Below, one piece after another: positions 1-5,488 of a stretch of DNA of 23,965 nucleotides; the stretch's first letter is position 1, and every line of letters starts with the position of its first letter. This stretch comes from a virus. Where the stretch lies: positions 1 through 23,965 of IMG/VR virus record IMGVR_UViG_3300034356_001443. One strand, 5' to 3'. The notes under the pieces are model-generated. The model saw nothing but the letters and a program-made list of their open reading frames with translations. It did not search any database and had not been told where the DNA came from. Position numbers and translations under genes: made by a program.

Positions 1-120
1 AATATTTAAAATTTAGGGATTGCTTGAATCAATAAAATAACTATAACTTATAATAAACATTATGTTAAATAGAGCATGTGTGTATATAATACTCATAGAC
101 GCAGAGTCTTTGGGGAAATG

Positions 121-579
121 TTATTTGGGAAAGGGTAAAGCAAGAACCTCTTCGTAGTCTTTGTGGGAAATTTCTATCCATCCTATTTCAAAGTCAACCC
201 ATCTTTTTTGGACTTCAAGATGAGCGATCTGTTTGTCCTCCGCCATCAAAGCGTCAAGGGTAGCTTTGGTCAGGTTATCTATATCTGGTTTTGATTGGTG
301 GAATCTGCCATGATGCAATTTCTTTTTTTTCTTTGACCAAGAGGGTGGGACTGGAATAAAAAAAGTTATGGAAGCTCCAACTGGGGGAAGGATAAATTGC
401 TTGGCTTTGGCTTCGGCTAAAAGATTAACTTTATACTTGTTGTATTTCTCTAGGCGCAGTAATCTACTTAAACCTGCGGGGCGTAATTTTTCTCTTGGTA
501 TCCTAAAAAATATGGAGTCACCTTGAGTTGCGCGAACGTGGGTCTGGGGTGTTATGTTAAGTATCGTCTTTTGCTGCAT
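121..579 (-). CDS. rusA: RusA-family Holliday junction resolvase
   Basis: A 152-residue protein with the RusA signature near its C-terminal third: KPDIDN at residues 97-102, followed by a lysine at 105 and a DALMAEDKQI segment around 109-118. In E. coli RusA the equivalent aspartates (D70, D72, D91) and K76 are needed to cut four-way junctions; here D99, D101, K105 and probably D115 fill these roles. The loop between the second and third aspartates is shorter than in the E. coli enzyme. A run of five lysines (83-87) could bind DNA. The family is dimeric and resolves recombination or replication intermediates in the host cytoplasm before packaging. Its start overlaps the end of the RHH gene by 23 bases, so the two are probably co-transcribed leftward. 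Family assignment is firm; activity is inferred. Confidence 0.9.
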   Translation of the reverse strand: MQQKTILNITPQTHVRATQGDSIFFRIPREKLRPAGLSRLLRLEKYNKYKVNLLAEAKAKQFILPPVGASITFFIPVPPSWSKKKKKLHHGRFHQSKPDIDNLTKATLDALMAEDKQIAHLEVQKRWVDFEIGWIEISHKDYEEVLALPFPK

Positions 580-718
580 TTCGTTTTCTTGTTTTTTCTT
601 TGATTGCTAATTGTAAAAGTAATTCAATTGTAACACTTATTGACCTTCTGTCCCTTAATGCTATTTCTTTTAAAACTTTAAATGTTTCGTCAGAAACTGA
701 TGTTGTTAATCTAGGCAT
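557..718 (-). CDS. Ribbon-helix-helix (Arc/CopG-like) regulator
   Basis: A small protein of about 53 residues beginning MPRLTTSVSDETFKVLKEIA. A short beta strand (RLTTSVS) followed by two helices matches the RHH DNA-binding fold, which works as a dimer inserting a two-stranded sheet into the major groove. The frame stays open ten codons further upstream to another ATG (748), but the start at 718 is preferred because RHH proteins begin just before the strand and because the extra stretch covers a repeat array that looks like an operator (721-747). The C-terminus is basic (KEKTRKR). It lies directly upstream of and overlaps the rusA gene, suggesting a two-gene operon under autoregulation. The regulatory role is inferred from the fold. 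Confidence 0.75.
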   Translation of the reverse strand: MPRLTTSVSDETFKVLKEIALRDRRSISVTIELLLQLAIKEKTRKRNAAKDDT

Positions 719-720
719 GG

Positions 721-747
721 TGATGTAGTTTGATGCAAGATACATCA
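721..747. promoter_or_regulatory. Candidate RHH operator with TGATG half-sites
   Basis: A 7-bp inverted repeat, TGATGTA (721-727) and TACATCA (741-747), with an additional direct TGATG at 731-735. The two direct copies are 10 bp apart, about one helical turn, the arrangement used by Arc/MetJ-type RHH proteins that bind cooperatively. It lies immediately upstream of the RHH start at 718. Binding is not demonstrated. Confidence 0.4.
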
Positions 748-769
748 TTATATGATATAAAATAAAAAA

Positions 770-788
770 CCTCCTTTTTTAAGGGAGG
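770..788 (-). terminator. Intrinsic terminator for the leftward gene at 817-1125
   Basis: Read on the minus strand, a hairpin with a five-pair GC-rich stem (CCTCC/GGAGG) is followed at once by six T residues and more T-rich sequence (769 downward). It lies about 30 bases after the stop of the basic-protein gene and would separate it from the RHH-rusA pair. Confidence 0.6.
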
Positions 789-816
789 CATTATTTACTA
801 AAACACTATGTATGGG

Positions 817-1125
817 CTATTTTAATTTCTTCATCATTGACGGCTTTGACCAAGTTGTTGATGTAATTCTTGATTTATAATCTAACCCGCTTGTTGGCGT
901 TGCTACGGCTTTTCTTCCTCTTTTGAATACGATCTCTCTAGCAGCCTTTGCTTTCATTTTTTCAGCTCTTTCAGCCATTGCCATCTTATATGGAGATGAT
1001 ACCGCTTTATCCAAGGCTTCACCAGCTTCTTTTTCAAACTTCTCTTGAGCTGCCTTTGGTACCATTCTACCCATTTCAGTTTCTACCATCTCAACCTTTC
1101 TTTTTTTCATTTGTGGAATTGCCAT
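817..1125 (-). CDS. Small basic hypothetical protein
   Basis: A 102-residue protein I cannot assign to a family. It is rich in Lys, Arg, Met and Ala. The middle (residues about 20-70) should form charged alpha helices (EKFEKEAGEALDKAV, AERAEKMKAKAAREI). The C-terminal part is polar and basic and ends KPSMMKKLK. There is no signal peptide or membrane segment. The start is the first ATG after an A-rich leader, as usual for Bacteroidota genes. A TATATTTG element lies upstream (1176-1183 on this strand) and an intrinsic terminator downstream, so it appears to be a single-gene transcript. The composition would fit a nucleic-acid-binding or virion-internal protein, but that is a guess. Confidence 0.65.
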   Translation of the reverse strand: MAIPQMKKRKVEMVETEMGRMVPKAAQEKFEKEAGEALDKAVSSPYKMAMAERAEKMKAKAAREIVFKRGRKAVATPTSGLDYKSRITSTTWSKPSMMKKLK

Positions 1126-1175
1126 GATATTTATTTTTTTCTTAACATTTTAAAATCTTGTGAAAATAATTTTAC

Positions 1176-1183
1176 CAAATATA
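1176..1183 (-). promoter_or_regulatory. Bacteroidota-type -7 element (TATATTTG)
   Basis: On the minus strand these bases read TATATTTG, a perfect match to the Bacteroidota -7 consensus TAnnTTTG. It lies about 50 bases upstream of the leftward ATG at 1125. No TTTG is seen at the expected -33 distance. Confidence 0.5.
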
Positions 1184-1514
1184 CGAAAAAAAATTATAAA
1201 AAATTTTTGCCACCCCCCCCATCTATTAAAAGAAAAACTGAAAAGTTATACATCAACAGACACTTGAGGGTACCCCTATAGAAATTTTGTGATCATTTTT
1301 TTGGGGCTGCCGAGATCCTAGCACCGAGTACCCCTGTTTTCCGTTGACCTTGCACCTTTATGCCTATAGTTAGTAGCTGTATTGGTTTTCGGGCATTGGT
1401 TTAAGGCTGTTGGTTATACCCTTGCAATTGATTTTGGTATGGTATATGGGTGCCTCCTTGCTTTGCTTTTAGTGGTGGGTTTAAGGGGTATAGAGAGGTT
1501 GATATAAGGGGGGA

Positions 1515-1559
1515 TTTGTAGCTACATTCATAATTTTACCCTAACTTTGTAGCTACAAA
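1515..1559 (+). promoter_or_regulatory. Promoter embedded in two palindromic operators
   Basis: Two copies of the perfect palindrome TGTAGCTACA lie at 1517-1526 and 1548-1557, centres 31 bp apart (about three helical turns). The second extends to a 14-bp palindrome, 1546-1559. TAACTTTG at 1542-1549 matches the Bacteroidota -7 consensus exactly and ends inside the second palindrome. A TTTG at 1515-1518, inside the first, could be the -33 element, although the 23-nt spacer is longer than the usual 19 or so. The RHH start follows at 1568, giving a short leader. This fits autoregulation by the RHH protein. Confidence 0.7.
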
Positions 1560-1567
1560 ATATTTAT

Positions 1568-1864
1568 ATGGCAAAAAGTAAACCAATTGGAGTCAGATTT
1601 GACTTGGAAATTTTAGAAACGATTAAAAAAGAACAAAATTTAACATCAACACAAGCGGTGGTAAATTATTTTATGGATTCTTATGGCAAAACGGAAACTA
1701 AAAGAGGCGCACCATTTAAAAATATGCCTCCTTATGACAGAAACAGCCCAAAATCAGAGGTTAGTTCCAAATTGGAACAAATACCAGTTGAAAACCACAA
1801 AACGCCGCCAAAGGGCTTAAAAGGGATAGATTTAATTATTTGGAAATCAGAAAATGGAATTTAA
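1568..1864 (+). CDS. Ribbon-helix-helix-like regulator with polar tail
   Basis: A 98-residue protein whose first 40 or so residues resemble an RHH domain: a strand (KPIGVRFD), helix 1 (LEILETIKKEQ), a turn (NLTS) and helix 2 (TQAVVNYFMDSYG). The rest (about 41-98) is polar and Pro/Lys-rich, probably disordered, perhaps a partner-binding or DNA-contact tail. The start is the ATG just after the double palindrome, which makes this protein the natural candidate for binding it. Its 3' end overlaps the next gene by 11 bases, so it probably leads an operon of four small genes. The fold is a pattern-based call; the operator link is inferred from position. Confidence 0.65.
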   Translation: MAKSKPIGVRFDLEILETIKKEQNLTSTQAVVNYFMDSYGKTETKRGAPFKNMPPYDRNSPKSEVSSKLEQIPVENHKTPPKGLKGIDLIIWKSENGI

Positions 1865-2399
1865 TTCGTATTTTAGCGTAAATAATGAAGATATGCCGCA
1901 AGATTTATTAAAATCAATGAAAAAAAATGCAAGTGACACCATATCAGTGGCTAGCAAAGATGATCCTAGGTTAAAAAAATATCAAGATAGTTTAAGATTG
2001 TATAATGCAACCAAAGATACATTTGATCCTAAATATTATAAAAAAAATGGTGGGGCTAAAAATGGTGGAGCTAGTTGGTATAATTTTAAAGGAACAAGAA
2101 GTGATGTTGTTAAGTTTGAAAAAAATCATAAAATTGATTCAGATTTTGAATATTATAGAACAGGTAAGTTTCCCGGTAAAATACAACCTACATCAGTAGA
2201 AGATTGGGGCGAAGGTATGGCTGCTCCAGTATATAAAAAACCGGTTCAACCAGTTAAATATCAAAAGCCAGAACCTCCTAAAGCAGAAGTTAAAGCAGTA
2301 AAAGGTAGTAAGAAGTATTTTATAAATGAAACAGAAGTAGATGAACCAACTTTTAATAAAATAGCTCCAATTAAATCAATGAAAAAAAATGAAAAGTAA
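1854..2399 (+). CDS. Hypothetical protein, Lys/Pro-rich C-terminus
   Basis: A 181-residue protein of unknown family. The N-terminal half is charged and helical (residues about 15-55). The centre is rich in Gly, Asn and aromatic residues (YYKKNGGAKNGGASWYNF, about 61-78, and FEYYRTGKFPGKIQP). The C-terminal third contains Pro-Lys-Val repeats (KKPVQPVKYQKPEPPKAEVKAVK) followed by a short fold-like segment (KKYFINETEVDEPTFNKI) that resembles a small beta hairpin plus helix. There is no signal peptide or membrane segment. It overlaps the previous gene by 11 bases and the next by 11 bases, so the genes are translationally coupled. Aromatic/Gly-rich motifs of this kind occur in phage head-internal proteins, but I would not assign a role. 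Confidence 0.65.
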   Translation: MEFNSYFSVNNEDMPQDLLKSMKKNASDTISVASKDDPRLKKYQDSLRLYNATKDTFDPKYYKKNGGAKNGGASWYNFKGTRSDVVKFEKNHKIDSDFEYYRTGKFPGKIQPTSVEDWGEGMAAPVYKKPVQPVKYQKPEPPKAEVKAVKGSKKYFINETEVDEPTFNKIAPIKSMKKNEK

Positions 2400-2544
2400 A
2401 CTAAAAATGATGAAACGAGCAGATGGATCATATTCGCCTCGTGGTTTATGGGATAATATTCGTGCCAACAAGGGTAGTGGTAAAAAACCAACTGCCGCAA
2501 TGTTAAAACAAGAAAAGAAAATTAAATCACAAGAAAAAATGTAA
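2389..2544 (+). CDS. Small basic protein, 51 aa, phage type
   Basis: A short gene starting at an ATG inside the end of the preceding gene (11-base overlap, different frame) and ending TAA just before the next start. The product begins MKSKLKMMKRADGSYSPRGL and continues with WDNIRANKGSGKKP and a Lys-rich helical end (AAMLKQEKKIKSQEKM). The mixture of real-protein features (RADGSYSPRGLWDN) with tight packing between two genes argues for a true gene. From memory, similar short proteins are common in uncultured freshwater phages, but I could not check this. Function unknown; its basic charge suggests nucleic-acid contact or packaging inside the head. Confidence 0.65.
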   Translation: MKSKLKMMKRADGSYSPRGLWDNIRANKGSGKKPTAAMLKQEKKIKSQEKM

Positions 2545-2547
2545 TTT

Positions 2548-2832
2548 ATGTCTGGAGCTTGGCAAAGAAAAGAAGGAAAAAATCCTGAAGGTGGATTAAA
2601 CGCAAAAGGTCGTGCATCTTACAATGCAGAAACTGGTGGCAATCTAAAGGCTCCTGTGAAATCAGGTGTTAATCCTCGTAGAGTTTCATTTGCAGCTAGA
2701 TTTGCAGGTATGATGGGGTCAATGAAAAAACCAAATGGCGAACCTACTCGTAAGGCATTAGCTCTTAAAGCTTGGGGATTTGGTAGCGTAGAAGCAGCTC
2801 GTAAGTTTGCTAACACTCATAAGAAATCATAG
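2548..2832 (+). CDS. Small basic conserved phage protein (DUF6321-like)
   Basis: A 94-residue, strongly basic protein. The N-terminal stretch SGAWQRKEGKNPEGGLNAKG and the following RASYNAETGGNLKAPV resemble a small family in phages and aquatic viruses labelled DUF6321 (Trp, then GGLNxKGRxSY and LKAPV). The middle, RRVSFAARFAGMMGSMKK, looks like a basic helix, and the C-terminal half (TRKALALKAWGF...EAARKFANTHKKS) is helical. It has no acidic domain or membrane segment. It begins 3 bases after the previous stop and is the last gene of the rightward group, meeting the leftward gene at 2843 tail to tail with only 10 bases between. The family match is from memory; molecular function is unknown. 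Confidence 0.65.
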   Translation: MSGAWQRKEGKNPEGGLNAKGRASYNAETGGNLKAPVKSGVNPRRVSFAARFAGMMGSMKKPNGEPTRKALALKAWGFGSVEAARKFANTHKKS

Positions 2833-2842
2833 GTTATTTGAT

Positions 2843-3085
2843 TTATGTTTCTTCTAAAATTGCTTTGCCTGCATCTGATAATGGTCTAGGAAATATTCTT
2901 AATTTTTTTCCTGTTGTTGGACACTGAAACATTACACCGCCATCCATTGTTGGGGTAATTTTTATTTCCATAAAACCTTCTGCACTATCAGTTGCTGCTA
3001 CTACATGTGGAACATCCATATCAAATTGAATACAAAAATCACAGCCAATTAATTGGTCTTTATTTTCTTTTTTATCTTTTGCCAT
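2843..3085 (-). CDS. Hypothetical protein with CxxC motif
   Basis: An 80-residue protein of unknown function. After a charged, Lys-rich N-terminus (MAKDKKENKDQ) it has C15-x-x-C18 and a third cysteine at 55 (FQCPTTGKK). This could be part of a zinc ribbon, but a fourth ligand is not obvious (His27 is possible). The middle (EGFMEIKITPTMDGGVMFQC) reads as beta strands. It is the last gene of the leftward recombination cluster and its start overlaps the end of the exonuclease gene by 14 bases, which suggests coupling with that nuclease. A role as accessory protein to the exonuclease is inference only. Confidence 0.6.
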   Translation of the reverse strand: MAKDKKENKDQLIGCDFCIQFDMDVPHVVAATDSAEGFMEIKITPTMDGGVMFQCPTTGKKLRIFPRPLSDAGKAILEET

Positions 3086-3806
3086 TGTTAAAGTTTTTAT
3101 GGGTTTCTTCTATTTGGATTAAATATTCTCTTGCTTTTTCTACCTTGTATTGTATTTTTAAAATATCATCTTCGTTTCTATCTACTTTGTATAACAATAC
3201 TCTTTCTGCGATGTCTATGTCATCAAACTTCATGTTAAACTCTATTTTCATAGCCTCCCTTACAAATTCTGGGCTTTCTTCGGAAATAACATCCATCTTT
3301 TTTAAGAGATAATACTTCTCTTGCTCAATAATATTATCTGGCGTATTTGATAAACAGTAGGCTATACTGCCTGAAATAGCACCTGTAAGCCACATATAGG
3401 ACATTATTTGCCAATAATATAGATTATCTAGCTTGTCTGGTAAGTTGCCTAGAAATGTCCACAAATCATAACTAGACTTAACATCAATAATATGGTTGCC
3501 GTCAATAATATCGGGTAATCCTGTAATAAAATCATTCTTAAATCTTTCTTCATTCTTTTCTAATGGCTTTTTCAAGTATTCCGATAGCATTTCAATAGAA
3601 TTACCTTCTACTTCAATACCTTTTTTCATTTGTTTGGTTTGAATATCTCGTTTGCGACCATACTTTTCAGTAATATAAACATCCAATAAGTGTTTTTGTG
3701 CTGTTTTAGAAAGTAACCCCGCTTCTTTGTCAGCTTTAGATACAGGTTCGGTCATTAAATACCCCACAGAGCTTGCTCGTATTAGGGATTCATTAAAATT
3801 TATCAT
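3072..3806 (-). CDS. PD-(D/E)XK exonuclease (YqaJ/Cas4-like)
   Basis: A 244-residue nuclease. The core motifs are in order: KKGIEVEG with a catalytic-type acidic residue (E65/E67), GLPDII with D99, IIDVKSS with D108 and K110 (the PD...D-x-K signature), and YYWQIMSYMWLTG with Q133 and Y137, the QxxxY motif of lambda-exonuclease/RecB/YqaJ-type enzymes. Such enzymes resect double-stranded DNA ends 5' to 3' to feed single-strand annealing recombination. Its length matches the YqaJ/lambda exo group. It lies in a leftward operon 2 bases after the gene at 3809 and overlaps the gene at 2843 by 14 bases. No RecT, Erf or Beta-like annealing protein is recognisable beside it, though one of the unknown neighbours could serve. 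Family assignment is good; the exact subgroup is uncertain. Confidence 0.85.
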   Translation of the reverse strand: MINFNESLIRASSVGYLMTEPVSKADKEAGLLSKTAQKHLLDVYITEKYGRKRDIQTKQMKKGIEVEGNSIEMLSEYLKKPLEKNEERFKNDFITGLPDIIDGNHIIDVKSSYDLWTFLGNLPDKLDNLYYWQIMSYMWLTGAISGSIAYCLSNTPDNIIEQEKYYLLKKMDVISEESPEFVREAMKIEFNMKFDDIDIAERVLLYKVDRNEDDILKIQYKVEKAREYLIQIEETHKNFNNGKR

Positions 3807-3808
3807 AG

Positions 3809-4186
3809 TTAAAATAGTTTTCCCTGTTGTTCAAAATAATCCGAGCTTAAATTAAAATTCTTTCTCATTGCGTTGTATGTTTCAAACCACGCGCGCGCTT
3901 GCGACTTTGCCATACGCTCAATTCTTTCACAATACTCAATGGCTTCTTGCCTTTCTTTCATTATCCAATAACCTTTGGCATCAGATAGAATCATATAACC
4001 TTTTTTGATCCTTAAATCACGAATTACCTGCCTTATCTTTCTTAATGTTGATTCTCTTCTATCTATTTCGTGAACAGGGTGGCTACCCAACCATCTTTGT
4101 GAGGCGGCAATCTCTTGTTGTGTTATTCTATGGTTACAATTAAATATTAAATTTATAATACATTGCTCATCATCAGTAAGTAGCAT
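3809..4186 (-). CDS. Winged-helix-like DNA-binding protein
   Basis: A 125-residue protein. Residues 1-76 look like a winged helix: helix (TDDEQCIINLIFN), ITQQEIAA (typical helix 2), a recognition-helix-like RRESTLRKIRQVIRDLRIK at about 43-61, and a hairpin wing (KGYMILSDAKGYWIMK, 62-77). The rest is a long helix with many Arg/Lys and aromatics (QEAIEYCERIERMAKSQARAWFETYNAMRK). This build is common in phage replication or recombination accessory proteins and small regulators. The ATG shares one base with the stop of the preceding gene (4186), so translation is coupled. The DNA-binding call rests on pattern only; the target is unknown. Confidence 0.65.
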   Translation of the reverse strand: MLLTDDEQCIINLIFNCNHRITQQEIAASQRWLGSHPVHEIDRRESTLRKIRQVIRDLRIKKGYMILSDAKGYWIMKERQEAIEYCERIERMAKSQARAWFETYNAMRKNFNLSSDYFEQQGKLF

Positions 4187-4554
4187 TATTTTATAGTTTT
4201 AAGTTTATTATTGTAATGTTCTAAAATCTCTGAATTACTTTTAGCCATCAACTCCCAAGCTCTTAATTCTTCTATTGTGTTGCAGGCATCTATAAATTCT
4301 TTTGTTTTTTCAGCTAAAGATTTCTTTGATTGGCTAGGAATAACCTCTTCGGTAATTTGCTCATTGTTAAAATAACCCAAATCTTTTAACCTAACTACAT
4401 TTTGTTTATGGTAGTCCTCAACAAGCTCACGAGCAATGTCTAAAGCCTTATTAGCTGACTCTCCTTGGTTAATGGCAAACTCAACTCCTATTTTTTCAGA
4501 TGAATAATTGCCTAAATTAAATGTTCGTTGGTAAATAATGGTTTGTATGTGCAT
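4186..4554 (-). CDS. Hypothetical protein of the recombination cluster
   Basis: A 122-residue protein I cannot name. The first 35 residues read as a beta-rich start (MHIQTIIYQRTFNLGNYSSE, then KIGVEFAIN). The next segment is an amphipathic helix (ESANKALDIARELVEDYHKQN). A polar linker follows (about 65-78), then a C-terminal helical part (AEKTKEFIDACNTIEELRAWELMAKSNSEILEHYNNKLKTIK) resembling the small helical tails of phage replication/recombination proteins. From memory, similar proteins occur near recombination nucleases in phages of Bacteroidota, without a known function. It sits between the 65-aa gene (5-base gap) and the winged-helix gene (one-base overlap) in the leftward operon. Confidence 0.65.
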   Translation of the reverse strand: MHIQTIIYQRTFNLGNYSSEKIGVEFAINQGESANKALDIARELVEDYHKQNVVRLKDLGYFNNEQITEEVIPSQSKKSLAEKTKEFIDACNTIEELRAWELMAKSNSEILEHYNNKLKTIK

Positions 4555-4559
4555 AAAAT

Positions 4560-4757
4560 TTATTTATATCTTGTAACAGCGGTTTTTTCGTTTGAGTATT
4601 TTATTTTAAAAATCTTGTGAGCTTGGTCTTTTTTTCTTCTTAATAAAGAAACCATTACCATAACCGAAGTATATGGGTTTAAGAAAATAAGCGTTTCGTC
4701 TATTTTCATTTCAGCTACTTTTGAAGAAACTGAATCTGGGCTAGGGTATCTTGCCAT
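4560..4757 (-). CDS. Small hypothetical protein, first gene of leftward operon
   Basis: A 65-residue protein of unknown function. It has a hydrophobic centre (ETLIFLNPYTSVMVMVSLLRRKK, about 21-43) that is too broken and charged to be a confident membrane span, and a basic end (AHKIFKIKYSNEKTAVTRYK) that reads as beta strands. The start ATG at 4757 follows a leader with a TATCTTTG promoter element (4773-4780), making this the probable first gene of the 2843-4757 transcript. Its size, placement and clean spacing (5 bases to the next gene) support a real gene. Confidence 0.55.
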   Translation of the reverse strand: MARYPSPDSVSSKVAEMKIDETLIFLNPYTSVMVMVSLLRRKKDQAHKIFKIKYSNEKTAVTRYK

Positions 4758-4772
4758 AATTATATTTTTTTA

Positions 4773-4780
4773 CAAAGATA
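4773..4780 (-). promoter_or_regulatory. Bacteroidota-type -7 element (TATCTTTG)
   Basis: On the minus strand this reads TATCTTTG, a perfect TAnnTTTG match, about 16-23 bases upstream of the ATG at 4757. No TTTG lies at the usual -33 spacing. The upstream DNA (4781-4820) is almost pure A/T in a repeated AAATAAAT pattern and could act as an activating AT-rich stretch. Confidence 0.5.
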
Positions 4781-4845
4781 ATTAAATTAACTAAATAAAT
4801 TAAATAAATAAATAAACCGACAAAAAACAATTACCTCTGTAAAAA

Positions 4846-5385
4846 TTAAACAAATTTCTTTTTTACTAGGTTCAGCTTTGACCTGTATTCAATAATCAAA
4901 TGCTTTAGCTCATCTTTTGTTGGTTTAGTTACTTGTCTTGCTGTTTCTCGAAGGTATTCTACCACAGCGTTATTTTCTTCGTATAATTTTTCTTCAAATA
5001 CCTCTAAATTACCCAATTTAAAATAATTATCATCCAAGGATTGTGGTCTGCAATTAGCCTCCAACCATCTTGTACCTAAATTAGCTCTGGGTATGAAGTG
5101 TCCACATTGTATTTCTTGCCATTTAATTTTTTTACCGCTAGTATAACACTCTGTAATGCCATTTTTATCGGCATATTTACAGCGTATATATTGACTAAAA
5201 ACATGATCTAAATCACTTACTAAATTTTGAAAACTTTCTCCATCATCTTCAAATTCTTCCATTCTCTTTTGAGTCGATTGTACGGTAGCGCATTGTTTAC
5301 ACATTTTTTTAGAAAACCAATAATCAATGTTACCACAATTTACACAACGCTTTTTCTTGGTTATTATTGTACTATTGTATGCCAT
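4846..5385 (-). CDS. ninG: NinG/Rap-type recombination protein
   Basis: A 179-residue protein matching the lambda NinG (Rap) family. Near the N-terminus C14-x2-C17 and C29-x2-C32 form a four-cysteine zinc site (RCVNCGNIDYWFSKKMCKQC). The second half carries the conserved core around residues 93-125: QCGHFIPRAN, TRW (105-107), and ANCRPQSLDDNYFKLGN, an HNH-like arrangement with H96 and N111. Lambda Rap binds and cuts branched recombination intermediates such as D-loops and Holliday junctions. The gene is transcribed leftward from its own promoter (5400-5430), facing away from the replication operon. Having NinG together with RusA gives this phage two types of branched-DNA nuclease. Family assignment is strong; the activity is taken from the lambda protein. 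Confidence 0.88.
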   Translation of the reverse strand: MAYNSTIITKKKRCVNCGNIDYWFSKKMCKQCATVQSTQKRMEEFEDDGESFQNLVSDLDHVFSQYIRCKYADKNGITECYTSGKKIKWQEIQCGHFIPRANLGTRWLEANCRPQSLDDNYFKLGNLEVFEEKLYEENNAVVEYLRETARQVTKPTKDELKHLIIEYRSKLNLVKKKFV

Positions 5386-5399
5386 AATAAATATTTTAA

Positions 5400-5430
5400 C
5401 AAAGTTAATTAAATTAAATAAATAAACAAA
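5400..5430 (-). promoter_or_regulatory. Leftward promoter for ninG
   Basis: On the minus strand a TTTG (5427-5430) is followed after exactly 19 nt by TAACTTTG (5400-5407), matching both the -33 and -7 Bacteroidota consensus elements. The ninG ATG (5385) lies 14 bases beyond the -7 element, implying a very short leader. Confidence 0.7.
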
Positions 5431-5437
5431 AATAAAT

Positions 5438-5468
5438 TTTGCAATTTGATTGAATATATTTTACTTTG
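5438..5468 (+). promoter_or_regulatory. Rightward promoter for regulator/replication operon
   Basis: TTTG (5438-5441), a 19-nt spacer, then TTACTTTG (5461-5468), one mismatch from TAnnTTTG. Transcription should start near 5475, just before the ATG at 5489. The -33 elements of this and the ninG promoter lie back to back, only 7 bp apart. Confidence 0.65.
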
Positions 5469-5484
5469 TGTTAAATCAATCAAA
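5445..5484. promoter_or_regulatory. Inverted-repeat operator over the rightward promoter
   Basis: A perfect 9-bp inverted repeat, TTTGATTGA (5445-5453) and TCAATCAAA (5476-5484), with half-site centres 31 bp apart. The left half lies between the -33 and -7 elements and the right half covers the predicted start point, so occupancy should block transcription. The adjacent HTH gene is the likely binder. Binding is inferred. Confidence 0.5.
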
Positions 5485-5488
5485 ATTT

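Larger units (their letters stand above)
1126..1567. other. Long non-coding divergent control region
   Basis: About 440 bp between a leftward and a rightward gene, with no plausible coding frame. The part around 1285-1500 is richer in G and T and poorer in A than the rest of the window. Visible elements are an eight-C tract (1213-1220), two direct copies of GTACCCCT (1270-1277 and 1328-1335), a six-G tract (1508-1513), a leftward -7 element (1176-1183) and a double palindrome with a rightward promoter (1515-1559). It could hold an origin, an attachment or packaging site, or a small RNA; none can be shown by eye. Confidence 0.5.

Noticed and set aside
97-109. Terminator after the rusA gene
   Set aside because: Only a four-pair AGAC/GTCT stem with no T run on the relevant strand.
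719-748. Ten extra N-terminal codons for the RHH regulator at 557-718
   Set aside because: The extension does not look like RHH sequence and covers an operator-like repeat array.
1045-1281. Rightward open frame of 78 codons in the non-coding region
   Set aside because: It overlaps the start of a better-supported leftward gene, encodes an implausible His/Phe/Lys/Pro mixture and runs through the C8 tract.
5450-5488. Upstream ATG giving a 13-residue longer HTH regulator
   Set aside because: It lies before the -7 element of the promoter that should drive the gene, so it would not be on that transcript; the shorter form fits the family.
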